NCBI RefSeq assembly: GCF_002979515.1
Contig: NZ_PCPA01000010.1
Coordinates: forward strand, 1-64,000
Direction of reading: 5' to 3'
Origin: Microbacterium sp. MYb54
GTDB taxonomy: Bacteria; Actinomycetota; Actinomycetes; Actinomycetales; Microbacteriaceae
DNA: 64,000 nt
Numbering within the stretch: position 1 is the first letter of the stretch; each line of letters begins with the position of its first letter. Made by a program: the position numbers and the translations under genes. This document shows, piece by piece, positions 44,007 to 52,306 of this stretch. The notes beneath the pieces were generated by a model, which made no database searches, was not told the DNA's origin, and worked only from the letters and a program-made list of their open reading frames with translations.

Positions 44007-44100
44007 GGGTGCAGGGTTGTTCCCGGCGCGAGCATCGGGAGGGGACCCGCGCAGCGGGGAGGGTGCCCGCTCTGCGAGCGAAGGGAACAGCCCTGCACCC
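44007..44100. repeat. Large inverted repeat (18-bp arms)
   Basis: GGGTGCAGGGTTGTTCCC (44007-44024) and GGGAACAGCCCTGCACCC (44083-44100) are inverse complements with one G/T wobble. The 58-base spacer holds more GC-rich repeats (GGGGACCCGCGCAGCGGGGAG). It lies in the 282-base gap between crgA and the rhomboid gene; no gene in the gap is convincing. Confidence 0.6.
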
Positions 44101-44126
44101 GTCCCACAAGCCCCCGAGAGCGGAAG

Positions 44127-44179
44127 TTATCCACAGGACTCTCCACAGCCTGGGGAGAATTACACCGGTGTTATTCACA
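44127..44179 (+). promoter_or_regulatory. Two DnaA-box-like sequences
   Basis: TTATCCACA (44127-44135) is the perfect consensus DnaA box, and TTATTCACA (44171-44179) is a one-mismatch form, 44 bases apart and in the same orientation. Further partial boxes (CTCCACAG, GGGGTTAACAAC) and a GTTAACAA repeat lie between and after them. A DnaA binding cluster near, but not at, the origin is suggested. Confidence 0.5.
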
Positions 44180-44209
44180 GGGGTTAACAACCCTGTTAAC
44201 AACTCGGGA

Positions 44210-45103
44210 TCAGGACAAAAGGATCAGCGGTGGCACGAAGGCCACCACAACGATCAACAGGACGACGAGCGCGGACAGCAGGATGATCTGCAGGGTGCGC
44301 TGGTCTCGACGCTTCGTCTTGACGAGGATCAGGGCGACCAGGGCTCCAACGATGGCGCCACCGAGGTGCGCTTGCCAGGAAATCCCCCCGGCGAAGAAGC
44401 CGAAGGCGAAGTTGATGCCGAGGATGACGAGGATCCCGGTGACGTTCGCGCCGATGTGGCGGCCGATGATCAGCAGGGAAGCCAGGAGCCCGAAGATTGC
44501 CCCGGATGCTCCGACCGTCCATGAGCCCGGCGCGAGGATGGCGACCATCACCGATCCGCCGAGGCCGCTGATCAGATACAGCGCGAGGTAGCGGGCGCGA
44601 CCGAGCATGGGCTCGAGGTTCTGCCCCAGCATCCACAACGCGAGCATGTTGAGTGCCAGGTGGATGAAACTCCCGTGGACGAAGAGCACGGTGAGGAGTC
44701 GCCAGGGCTCGAAGGGCACGGCGAAGAGGTTCGGGTACAGGTACGGGGCGAAGAACCCCAGTGCCTGGATGATCGGCTCGTTGAAGCCCGGGATCAGCTG
44801 CACCAGGCCGATGAAGGAGGTGACCGCCAGCAGCACGTAGGTGACGATCGGCTTGCCGCTGCGGGTCATCGCCATCGTCGAGCCGGCGTTCGCGCCCCAG
44901 CGCCGCGCGGCCTTCTTCTGCGCGGGCGTACGGCTCTTGCGGTCGGCGCTCATGCACTCCGGGCAGATGACGCCGACGGGTGCCTGGGTCTGGCACTCGG
45001 GGCAGATGGTGCGCATGCACCGCTGGCAGAGCACGAAGCTCTGCCGATCCGGATGGCGGTAGCAGAAGTTGTCGCGATTGCTCGTGAACTCAGGCGTGGT
45101 CAT
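44210..45103 (-). CDS. Rhomboid intramembrane serine protease with N-terminal zinc finger
   Basis: 297 residues. The first about 55 residues have a Cys/His-rich B-box-like zinc finger (CYRH, CQRCMRTICPEC and CPEC). Six transmembrane helices follow with the rhomboid signature: Ser in VGASGAIFGL and His in QAHLGGAIVGAL, plus the HGSFIHLALNMLALW L1-region motif. It cleaves transmembrane substrates inside the membrane. The zinc finger fused to rhomboid is common in actinobacteria. 21 bases separate it from the cyclophilin gene on the same strand. Confidence 0.92.
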   Translation of the reverse strand: MTTPEFTSNRDNFCYRHPDRQSFVLCQRCMRTICPECQTQAPVGVICPECMSADRKSRTPAQKKAARRWGANAGSTMAMTRSGKPIVTYVLLAVTSFIGLVQLIPGFNEPIIQALGFFAPYLYPNLFAVPFEPWRLLTVLFVHGSFIHLALNMLALWMLGQNLEPMLGRARYLALYLISGLGGSVMVAILAPGSWTVGASGAIFGLLASLLIIGRHIGANVTGILVILGINFAFGFFAGGISWQAHLGGAIVGALVALILVKTKRRDQRTLQIILLSALVVLLIVVVAFVPPLILLS

Positions 45104-45124
45104 CCGGATCGGCCGCAGCTGTCG

Positions 45125-45682
45125 TCAGGCCGCGACGATGTCGATCGACTGCAGCACGACCGGCTCGACGGGACGATCTCCCGCACCGGTCTGCACGGCG
45201 CCGATCGCGTCGACGACGGCCCTGGAGGCGTCATCGGCGACCTCGCCGAAGATCGTGTGCTTGCCCTGCAGCCACGGAGTCGGGTCGGTGGTGATGAAGA
45301 ACTGCGATCCGTTGGTGCCCTCGGGCTTGCCGGTGATGGCGTTGCGACGGAGGCCGGCGTTGGCCATCGCGAGGATGTACGGCTTGTTGAAGTCGAGCTC
45401 CATGTTGATCTCGTCGTCGAAGTTGTAGCCGGGGCCGCCGACGCCCTGTCCGAGCGGGTCGCCGCCCTGGATCATGAAGTTCGGGATGATGCGGTGGAAC
45501 ACCACGTCCTTGTAGAGGGCTCCCTCGCCGGGCTTGCCGGTGGCGGGATCGGTCCACTCCTGGGTGCCGTCGGCGAGGCCGACGAAGTTCTTGACCGTCT
45601 TCGGTGCGTGGTCCCCGAAGAGGTTGATGACGATGTCACCGTGGTTGGTGTGCAGAGTTGCGACATGAGAAGCGTGAGCCAT
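45125..45682 (-). CDS. ppiA: Cyclophilin-type peptidyl-prolyl cis-trans isomerase
   Basis: 185 residues from ATG 45682. The cyclophilin active-site pattern is visible: FHRIIPNFMIQGGD (catalytic Arg), NGSQFFITT, and the loop GKHTIFGEV. It catalyses proline isomerisation and assists folding in the cytoplasm; no signal peptide. It is the usual neighbour of the crgA/pknB group in actinobacteria and runs with the rhomboid gene. Confidence 0.94.
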   Translation of the reverse strand: MAHASHVATLHTNHGDIVINLFGDHAPKTVKNFVGLADGTQEWTDPATGKPGEGALYKDVVFHRIIPNFMIQGGDPLGQGVGGPGYNFDDEINMELDFNKPYILAMANAGLRRNAITGKPEGTNGSQFFITTDPTPWLQGKHTIFGEVADDASRAVVDAIGAVQTGAGDRPVEPVVLQSIDIVAA

Positions 45683-45829
45683 GCCTTCATTCTCGCAGAG
45701 CTTCCGGTGAGTTGGCCGAGGCACCTACATCCGATCGGACGATGACGCAAGGGCCGGGCGATTCCCGCCCCGCTTCCAGCCTCTCGTGGCAAGATGGGGA
45801 ACCCGTACTCCAATGGACAGGAGAGCATC

Positions 45830-46330
45830 GTGAGCCTCAGCCGCAAGCGGAAGAAGGAACTGCGTCGTCTTCAGAACGACGCGAACCAGCTCTGGGAGAA
45901 CCAGCAGGTGCTCGTCGGCCACGCCGCCGATGTCGCCCGCGAGGCCGGACGTCAGCTCGGCAACATCAATCGCGAGCAGGTCGTGCCGGTCATCCAGGAC
46001 ACGTACAACCGCCGTGTCGCCCCGGTCGTGGACCGCGGCGTACAGCTCGGCAAGCACGTCGTCGACGACAAGTTCGTGCCGATCGTGGGCGGGGTCGTCG
46101 GTTCGGCGCTCACCGCCTGGGACGTCGCCAATGCCAAGCGCCACGGTATCGCTGTGCAGGCCCGCAAGGCGACCGCACCCCAGAAGTCGGGTCCCGGTCT
46201 CGGCTCGGTCATCGCGATCATCCTCGGTGCTGCTGCCGCCGTCGGCGTGCTCTACGCCGCATGGCAGGCACTGCGCGCGGACGACGAGCTCTGGGTCGCG
46301 GACGACCCGCTGTCCGCGCCCGACGCGTGA
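45830..46330 (+). CDS. Hypothetical protein with coiled N-terminus and one membrane helix
   Basis: 166 residues from GTG 45830 (ACAGGAGA upstream; an earlier ATG at 45794 is possible but lacks a site). A basic start (SLSRKRKKELRRLQ), long amphipathic helices to about residue 75, a hydrophobic helix (about 130-150, GSVIAIILGAAAAVGVLYAAW), and a short acidic tail. The family is conserved in Microbacteriaceae but without known function, as far as I can tell. The stop overlaps the next gene as GTGA. Confidence 0.65.
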   Translation: MSLSRKRKKELRRLQNDANQLWENQQVLVGHAADVAREAGRQLGNINREQVVPVIQDTYNRRVAPVVDRGVQLGKHVVDDKFVPIVGGVVGSALTAWDVANAKRHGIAVQARKATAPQKSGPGLGSVIAIILGAAAAVGVLYAAWQALRADDELWVADDPLSAPDA

Positions 46331-46842
46331 ATCAGTCTGATCCCGCCTCCGTCGCCTCTGGTGACGGAGGCGATCAGCATGCGCGGGTCCGTGATGCGGC
46401 CGCTGCGCGGTCACTCGACATCGAGATCCGCGAACGACCAGCGGCCGGCAGCCTGTTCGAGGCCGCGGAGCTCCTCGGTATCGCGCCGTCCGGCATCGTC
46501 AAGACGCTCGTCGTGAAGCGCTCGGACGACACGTTCCTGTTCGCCCTCGTGCCCGGTGGACGCTCGATCTCCTGGCCCAAGCTGCGCGCTCTGGTCGGCG
46601 TCAACAAGCTCCGACTCCCCGAGGCGGAACTCGCACTCGCCGCGACCGGATACGAACGCGGCACCATCGTTCCGATCGGCAGCACCACAGACTGGCCGAT
46701 CTACGCCGACGAGTCGATCGTCGGTCAGCGCATCGCGATGGGCGCCGGCGCGCACGGCTACAGCCTGTTCGTCGAGGCAGACGACCTCATCTCCGCATAC
46801 GGCGCGACGGTCGCCGACATCTCCGTGCCCGAGGATCGCTGA
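46327..46842 (+). CDS. YbaK/EbsC-type aminoacyl-tRNA deacylase
   Basis: 171 residues from GTG 46327, overlapping the previous stop (GTGA). The YbaK/ProX fold is shown by 'APSGIVKTLVVK', 'FLFALVPGGRSISWPKL' and 'RGTIVPIGSTTDWPIYAD', with the conserved Lys in VKTLVV (active-site K). These proteins clear mischarged Cys- or Ala-tRNA(Pro). Its first 25 residues are an unusual acidic extension, so an internal start is possible. Confidence 0.9.
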   Translation: MNQSDPASVASGDGGDQHARVRDAAAARSLDIEIRERPAAGSLFEAAELLGIAPSGIVKTLVVKRSDDTFLFALVPGGRSISWPKLRALVGVNKLRLPEAELALAATGYERGTIVPIGSTTDWPIYADESIVGQRIAMGAGAHGYSLFVEADDLISAYGATVADISVPEDR

Positions 46843-46851
46843 CCGATCGGG

Positions 46852-47274
46852 TCAGAGGATGCCGGCCATCCTCATCGCGATGTCGACCAGCTTGACGCGC
46901 TGCAACGCCGCGACCGACTTCAGAGGGAACCACTCCGCCATGTCGGTCGAGCCCTCGGTCTCGAAGCGCAGCTTGCCGCCTGTGACCTCGGCGCGATAGA
47001 GGATGCGCAGGGTGTGCAGCGGATCCGCTGCCTTCTGCACGCGCCGACCGGCGGGGATCACGCGCGAGTGGATGCCGAGAAGCTCGCCGACCTTCACGGT
47101 GTAGCCGGTCTCCTCGCGGAGCTCCCGGCGCACCGCATCCTCCGGGGATTCACCGGGCTCGAGTCCGCCGCCGGGCATGGTCCACGCCACGCGGCGCCCT
47201 TCGGTCCAGCGCGCCAGCAGCAGCCGTCCATCGTCATCGGTGACGACCGCATACGCCGCGACACGCAGGTCCAT
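46852..47274 (-). CDS. NUDIX hydrolase
   Basis: 140 residues. The NUDIX box is at about 36-58: GGGLEPGESPEDAVRRELRE-ETGYTV, with the G-x5-E-x7-REUxEExGU residues complete. It hydrolyses nucleoside diphosphates linked to another moiety (damaged nucleotides, ADP-ribose or similar); substrate not predictable. The 3' end converges with the YbaK gene with only nine bases between, so a shared terminator is not evident. Confidence 0.92.
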   Translation of the reverse strand: MDLRVAAYAVVTDDDGRLLLARWTEGRRVAWTMPGGGLEPGESPEDAVRRELREETGYTVKVGELLGIHSRVIPAGRRVQKAADPLHTLRILYRAEVTGGKLRFETEGSTDMAEWFPLKSVAALQRVKLVDIAMRMAGIL

Positions 47275-47318
47275 GGATCACACACTATCCGTCGGCGAAG
47301 CCCCTCGATGACCGCGCG

Positions 47319-48914
47319 TCAGACCACTCGCGTACCGCCCACGTAGGTCGCCATCACCTGTGTCTCGGCGAGGTCTTCGGCGGAGACGGTCACGGGGTCA
47401 CGGTCGACGACGATGAAGTCGGCGAGGAGCCCTGGAGAGAGGACACCCACCTCGTGGTCGCTGAACAGCTGCCACGCCGCATTGGCCGTGTGCGCAAGGA
47501 GAGCCTGCTCGCGCGTGACCGGTGTGCCGCCCGGCATCCGGTATCCGTTGCGGGTGGTGCGGGTCTCGGCCACGGCCATGTTGCGGAAGGGCTCGTTCGG
47601 GGTGACCCAGCCATCGTTGTGGAAGGTCGCCCGGTGACCCGCGGCGAATGCGGCACCGGCATCCGCCCAGGCACCCCCGTGCTCCGGACCGAAGAGGTCG
47701 TCGACCAGCACCTCGCCCCAATAGGTGATGTGATCGACGAACAGGCTCACGGTGACGCCGAGAGACGCCGCGCGCTCGAACTGGGCAGGAGTCATCGCGC
47801 CGCAGTGCTCCAGGCGGTAGCGGTGATCGAGGAGTCCCTGCTCCGCGATGATCTGCGCGTAGACGTCGAGGGTGGCGTCGATCGCGAGGTCTCCGTGCAC
47901 ATGGCAGGCGAGCTGCCAGCCGGCCGCGGCGTAGGGCTCGGCGATCGCTTTCAGCTCGTCCGGCGTGTAGTTCGCCTGCCCGACGTGATGCGGTTCGAGC
48001 CCGAGCCCGCGGGTGGCCGGAGTGTCGAGGTATGGGAAGGAGGTGGCGATGTTGCCGACCCACGGGGAGCCGTCCGACCACGTCTTCACCCCCGTCTGGC
48101 GGAAGACCGGATCGGCGCCGCCTCGCACGGACGGAGCCCCGCCCGGACGCGACATCTCGTACCACCGCAGCCGCACGCGCATCGCGTGCTGTGCACGGAG
48201 TGCATCGATGAGCGGATTGAGTCCGGGATTCCACGACAGGTCGGACACGGTGGTGATGCCGCGGGAGGCCAGGTCACGCAGGTGCGCAGGAAGGACGCGG
48301 GGAAGATGCTGCTGCGCGTTCGCGAGCATCGGGGCGACGACCATCTCGACCGCGGCGGCCTCGAGTGCGACACCGGTGAGCTCGCCCTCTGCATCTCGAC
48401 CGAACGAGGCTCCGACCGGATCAGGTGTGCTGCGATCGATGCCTGCGGCGACCGCAGCCGCAGTGTTGAAGTACACCGAGTGTCCGGAGTTGTGGATCAC
48501 GACGAGGGGCACGCTGCCGGCGAGCTCATCGAGGAAATGGATGTCGGGCTCGGGGAGCCCGCGCTGCAGCAGCGCATCCCACCCGTTCGCGAAGACCGCT
48601 TTTCCGTCGGCTTCCGCCACCGCCGCGCGGAGGGCCGTGAGGACGCCGTCTGCCTCGGGGATGACCACAGGGCGGAGGTCGACGACCAGATCGGACAGCA
48701 GGATCGCGGCGAAGCCGGGGTGCCCGTGCGGTTCGATCAGACCGGGCATGACCCAACCGTCGAGTGCGATGGTGTCGGCATCCGGGAACCGGCGGAGGAT
48801 CTCTTTCGCGGAACCGACGCCGACGATCGTTCCCGCCTCGACGGCCATGGCCTCGACCTCGGTTTCAGAAGTCGGGGAGAGCGGACGGATCCGGCCGGTG
48901 AAGACTGTCGTCAT
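47319..48914 (-). CDS. YtcJ-like amidohydrolase
   Basis: 531 residues from ATG 48914. An amidohydrolase-3 type beta/alpha barrel with metal-binding HGH in LIEPHGHPGF, then H in HVHGD and H in the LEHCG segment, and Asp near the end of the barrel ('HNDGWVTP'). The N- and C-terminal parts form the composite sandwich domain (FTGRIRPLSP ... DFIVVDRDPVTV). Members cleave amides or act as deacylases on small molecules; substrate unknown. 45 bases separate it from the NUDIX gene. Confidence 0.9.
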   Translation of the reverse strand: MTTVFTGRIRPLSPTSETEVEAMAVEAGTIVGVGSAKEILRRFPDADTIALDGWVMPGLIEPHGHPGFAAILLSDLVVDLRPVVIPEADGVLTALRAAVAEADGKAVFANGWDALLQRGLPEPDIHFLDELAGSVPLVVIHNSGHSVYFNTAAAVAAGIDRSTPDPVGASFGRDAEGELTGVALEAAAVEMVVAPMLANAQQHLPRVLPAHLRDLASRGITTVSDLSWNPGLNPLIDALRAQHAMRVRLRWYEMSRPGGAPSVRGGADPVFRQTGVKTWSDGSPWVGNIATSFPYLDTPATRGLGLEPHHVGQANYTPDELKAIAEPYAAAGWQLACHVHGDLAIDATLDVYAQIIAEQGLLDHRYRLEHCGAMTPAQFERAASLGVTVSLFVDHITYWGEVLVDDLFGPEHGGAWADAGAAFAAGHRATFHNDGWVTPNEPFRNMAVAETRTTRNGYRMPGGTPVTREQALLAHTANAAWQLFSDHEVGVLSPGLLADFIVVDRDPVTVSAEDLAETQVMATYVGGTRVV

Positions 48915-49034
48915 GGCGTCAGTCTGGCAGGGCGGGAGCCACCGCACCGAGATCGATCACGAATCGAGAAGCACATCGATGCTCGGCCTCCGTAGTGTGA
49001 TCTTCACACCGGAAGTACGTCGAGAGGACAGATC

Positions 49035-49481
49035 GTGGCCGAGAAAGAGAAGAACTTCAGCGCCGAAGAACGCGACGCCATGCAGGCCGCCGCGAAGGAG
49101 GCTCGCACGCGGCGCTCCCGCGCGAAGAAGTCACCCGAAGAGCTGCGGGCGGCGGGAGAGGCCGACATCAAGGAGGCGATCGAGAAGCTGACCCCGGAAG
49201 ACCAGGCGCTCTCCGAGAAGCTGCACGCGCTCGTCTCCGAGGTGGCGCCGGAACTCGTGCCGCGCACGTACTACGGGATGCCGGCGTGGGGTCGCGACGG
49301 GAAGGTGCTCTGCTTCTTCCAGCCGGCCAGCAAATTCAAGGTGCGCTACGGCACGTTCGGCTTCGAGCCCATCTCGAACCTCGACGACGGCACCGTCTGG
49401 CCGACCGCATACGCCGTGACCGACCTCACCGGGGCCGACCTGGAGTTCCTCGCGGAGCGCATCCGCGTCGCGATCAGCTGA
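49035..49481 (+). CDS. DUF1801 / YdhG-type protein
   Basis: 148 residues from GTG 49035. After about 55 charged, Lys/Arg/Glu-rich helical residues the DUF1801 core follows: VPRTYYGMPAWGRDGKVLCFFQPAS, continuing KFKVRYGTFGF (positions about 77-113). Related to iron-chaperone-like YdhG/frataxin-like proteins; function in this group is not established. A bidirectional terminator follows. Confidence 0.85.
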   Translation: MAEKEKNFSAEERDAMQAAAKEARTRRSRAKKSPEELRAAGEADIKEAIEKLTPEDQALSEKLHALVSEVAPELVPRTYYGMPAWGRDGKVLCFFQPASKFKVRYGTFGFEPISNLDDGTVWPTAYAVTDLTGADLEFLAERIRVAIS

Positions 49482-49491
49482 TCCTCCGCGA

Positions 49492-49523
49492 AAGGGTGCG
49501 CGGTCACTCGACCGCGCACCCTT
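49492..49523. terminator. Bidirectional terminator between convergent genes
   Basis: Perfect 14-bp stem AAGGGTGCGCGGTC (49492-49505), loop ACTC, GACCGCGCACCCTT (49510-49523). It serves the DUF1801 gene on the plus strand and the aldehyde dehydrogenase on the minus strand. Confidence 0.8.
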
Positions 49524-49526
49524 CGC

Positions 49527-50951
49527 TCAGCCGTTGATGATCTGCGGCACCGCCACCGACTTCAAGCCCTCGACACCGAACTCGAGGCCGTAGCCCGAGG
49601 ACTTGTGGCCGCCGAACGGGATCATCGGATGCACACCGCCGTGCGAGTTGATCCACACGGTCCCGGCCTGGATGCGCGCAGCGACCTTTCGCGCCTCGTC
49701 GCGTTCGCCCCAGACCGAGGCGCCGAGACCGACATCGAGACCGTTGGCGCTGGCCACGGCATCGTCGACGTCGGTGTAGCGGATGATCGGCAGCGCCGGT
49801 CCGAACTGCTCCTCATCGACGAGCGCCACTCCGTCGGACACATCCGCGACGAGCGTGACCGGATAGAAGAGCTCCCCGAGCTCGGTGGCAGGCCTTCCAC
49901 CTGTGACGATCCGGCCACCGCGTCGGGCAGCATCCTCGACCAGGTCGCGCACGATCTCGAACTGCGCGTGGTTCTGCAGTGGACCGAGCACGTTCTGCTC
50001 GTCCAGACCGTTGCCCATCGGAGTCTGACGCACGACCTCGGCCAGCGCCTCGACGACCTCGTCGTAGACGGAGTCATGCACGTAGAGCCGCTTGAGCGCC
50101 GCGCACGTCTGTCCGGTGTTGATGAACGCACCCCAGAAGAGATCCTGTGCGATGGCGGTCGCGTCGACACCGGGCAGCACGATCCCCGCGTCGTTCCCGC
50201 CGAGCTCGAGCGTGAGCCGGGCGAGGTTCTTCGCCGAGCTCTCGACGATGCTGCGTCCGGTCGCGGTCGAGCCGGTGAACATGACCTTGCCGATGTCGGG
50301 GTGCGAGGCGATCCGCGCACCCACCTCGCGATCGCCGGCCACCCCGATCAGCACGTCGCGGGGAAGCACCTGGTTCATGACCTCGATCAGCGCCAGCACG
50401 CTGAGCGTGGTGTACCCGCTCGGCTTCACGACCACCGTGTTCCCCATCCGCAGCGCCGGCGCGATCTGCCAGATGCCGATCATGAGCGGCCAGTTCCAGG
50501 GCCCGATCGCGCCGACCACACCGATCGCACGATAGTGCAGCTCGGCATGGGTCTCACCGTCGTCCACCACGGTCTCCGGCTCGAGCGGCGTCGCTGCGGC
50601 GGTGCGCAACCACGCCGAGCACGCACCGACCTCGAAGCGGGCGTTCGGTCCGTTGAGCGGCTTGCCCTGTTCGCGGGAGAGCAGTCGGGCGAGCGGCTCG
50701 GCGTTCGCGTCGATCGCATCGGCGACCCTGACCAGCAGAGCGCTGCGCTCCGCATGCCCGAGCGCATCCCACGCGGGCTGAGCCGCCTTGGCACGCGCGA
50801 TCGCGGCGTCGAGTTGCTCGACCGTATGCACGGGTGCTCGTCCGATCGGTTCGCGCGTCGCCGCGTCGACCACTTCGCGACCCTGTCCTTCCGGTGCGCC
50901 GACACGCTCCAGCAGAGCGGCCTCATCCAGAACCGGGGCGGTTTCCGACAT
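49527..50951 (-). CDS. Aldehyde dehydrogenase (NAD(P)+-dependent)
   Basis: 474 residues from ATG 50951 (a GTG directly before it is the alternative). The family motifs are complete: PWNWPLMI, FTGSTATGR, catalytic Glu in LELGGND, and catalytic Cys in NTGQTCAALKR; the C-terminal EQFGPALPI and PFGGHKSSGYGLEFG follow. It oxidises an aldehyde to the acid. Located downstream of an FAD amine oxidase, an ornithine cyclodeaminase-like gene and an APC permease in one orientation, so it likely oxidises the aldehyde released from the amine. Confidence 0.93.
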   Translation of the reverse strand: MSETAPVLDEAALLERVGAPEGQGREVVDAATREPIGRAPVHTVEQLDAAIARAKAAQPAWDALGHAERSALLVRVADAIDANAEPLARLLSREQGKPLNGPNARFEVGACSAWLRTAAATPLEPETVVDDGETHAELHYRAIGVVGAIGPWNWPLMIGIWQIAPALRMGNTVVVKPSGYTTLSVLALIEVMNQVLPRDVLIGVAGDREVGARIASHPDIGKVMFTGSTATGRSIVESSAKNLARLTLELGGNDAGIVLPGVDATAIAQDLFWGAFINTGQTCAALKRLYVHDSVYDEVVEALAEVVRQTPMGNGLDEQNVLGPLQNHAQFEIVRDLVEDAARRGGRIVTGGRPATELGELFYPVTLVADVSDGVALVDEEQFGPALPIIRYTDVDDAVASANGLDVGLGASVWGERDEARKVAARIQAGTVWINSHGGVHPMIPFGGHKSSGYGLEFGVEGLKSVAVPQIING

Positions 50952-51087
50952 CACTGTCTCCTCACGACGGGGGGCACGACTGGTTCATCGTGCAGTTCGA
51001 GTCTGCGCTCGGGGGTGGAGCGCGGTTTGACTGCCCGTGCGGCGCGCTTGCCCGTCCGTGACCGAAGCACGCCGCCCGGAGCGGCCC

Positions 51088-52266
51088 TCAGTGCCCTCCA
51101 CCGCGGTACGGGCCGACGGTCGCCAGTCGGTCGAGATGCGCGGCCATCGAGAAGTGCGGATCGATCCCGGCGTCGCCCGGCTGTGTGGCGAGCCGGGCAG
51201 CCCATTCACCGAGCACGGGCGCGAACTTGAAGCCGTGGCCGGAGAGGCCGGTCACGGTGACGATCCGCTCGCTCTCACTCACATCGACGATCGGGGTGCG
51301 ATCGGGCGTATAGGCGCAGTGATGCACGCTGGAGCGCACCGGCTCGGGGTTCAACGACGGGAAGAACTCCTTGGCCTGCTGTCCGATCTTCACGAGCTCG
51401 TGCCGCGTGTACTCCCGCGGCACCTCGTCGACATCGCGGGCGACGGGCCAGGTCGGGTTGCTGCTCGCCTTGATCGAGTAGCCGTCGAGGCTCGGGGCCC
51501 CGAAGAAGTGCACCGGCCCCACGTCCCGCAGGAAGGCGGGGAAGCGCTCCGGCAGGAAATCGGCGATGTCCGTGGGCATGAACCAGGTCAATCCGAGCAC
51601 CTGGAGCCGCAACAGGTCGCGCAGTCGGCCATCCAGTCGCGTGGACCACGACCCGGAGGCGAGGATCACGGTGTCGGCCCTGATCGCCCCCGTCGGGGTG
51701 CGCACCACGACGCCACCGGGCTCTTCCTCGATCGACAGCACCGGGGTGTTGAAGTGCAGCTGCGCGCCGGCGGCCTCGGCGAGATCGAGCGCTGCCATCA
51801 GAGACACCTCGGGACGGATCCCGCCGCCGTGGTGGTCGAGCACCCCGACGTCGCCGTCGTGCACGTTGTGCTGCGGGTGTGCGCGCCGCAGTTCCTCGGT
51901 GTCATAGCGGGTGTGCGGCAGGTCGAACTCCCGGATGGTGTCGAGGGTCGTGCGCATCTCGATCCGGTCGGGCTGTGCGATCGACAGGGCGCCCACCTCG
52001 AGGTAGAGCTCCCGGCCCGAGTGCTGCTCGAGTTCACGCCACAGCCGCCGTGACTCCTGCAGCATCGGCACGTACAACCCGCCCTCGTGATACGCCGTGC
52101 GGAAGACCCGAGACTCTCCGGCGTACGAACCGCGGTCGTGCACCTTGCCGTACTGCTCGATGCCGATGACCTCGACGTCGTCGCGCTGTGCCAGTCGCCA
52201 CGCGGTGAGCGCACCGACAGCTCCCAGCCCGACGATGACGATCCGCTTTCTGACCTGCGCACTCAT
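51088..52266 (-). CDS. FAD-dependent amine oxidoreductase (SolA / MSOX-like)
   Basis: 392 residues from ATG 52266. FAD-binding start IVIVGLGAVGALTAWRLA (10-27), then the Y-x-G-x-S-R region 'YAGESRVFRTAYHEGG' typical of monomeric sarcosine/N-methyltryptophan oxidases, and the C-terminal CAYTPDRTPIVDVSES with VTGLSGHGFKF. In this family FAD is bound covalently through a Cys near residue 310-320; here the HHCAYTPD Cys is in that position. It oxidises a primary or N-methylated amine with release of H2O2. It is part of the amine operon with a permease and aldehyde dehydrogenase. Confidence 0.9.
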   Translation of the reverse strand: MSAQVRKRIVIVGLGAVGALTAWRLAQRDDVEVIGIEQYGKVHDRGSYAGESRVFRTAYHEGGLYVPMLQESRRLWRELEQHSGRELYLEVGALSIAQPDRIEMRTTLDTIREFDLPHTRYDTEELRRAHPQHNVHDGDVGVLDHHGGGIRPEVSLMAALDLAEAAGAQLHFNTPVLSIEEEPGGVVVRTPTGAIRADTVILASGSWSTRLDGRLRDLLRLQVLGLTWFMPTDIADFLPERFPAFLRDVGPVHFFGAPSLDGYSIKASSNPTWPVARDVDEVPREYTRHELVKIGQQAKEFFPSLNPEPVRSSVHHCAYTPDRTPIVDVSESERIVTVTGLSGHGFKFAPVLGEWAARLATQPGDAGIDPHFSMAAHLDRLATVGPYRGGGH

Positions 52267-52306
52267 GAAGACTCCTGACGAGAAGACGATGGGGGATGGA
52301 CGCCGA

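Noticed and set aside
44127..44179. DnaA boxes as the chromosomal origin
   Set aside because: dnaA, dnaN and rpmH are not here and the gyrA order predicts oriC to the right of the window; only two boxes and no AT-rich unwinding region.
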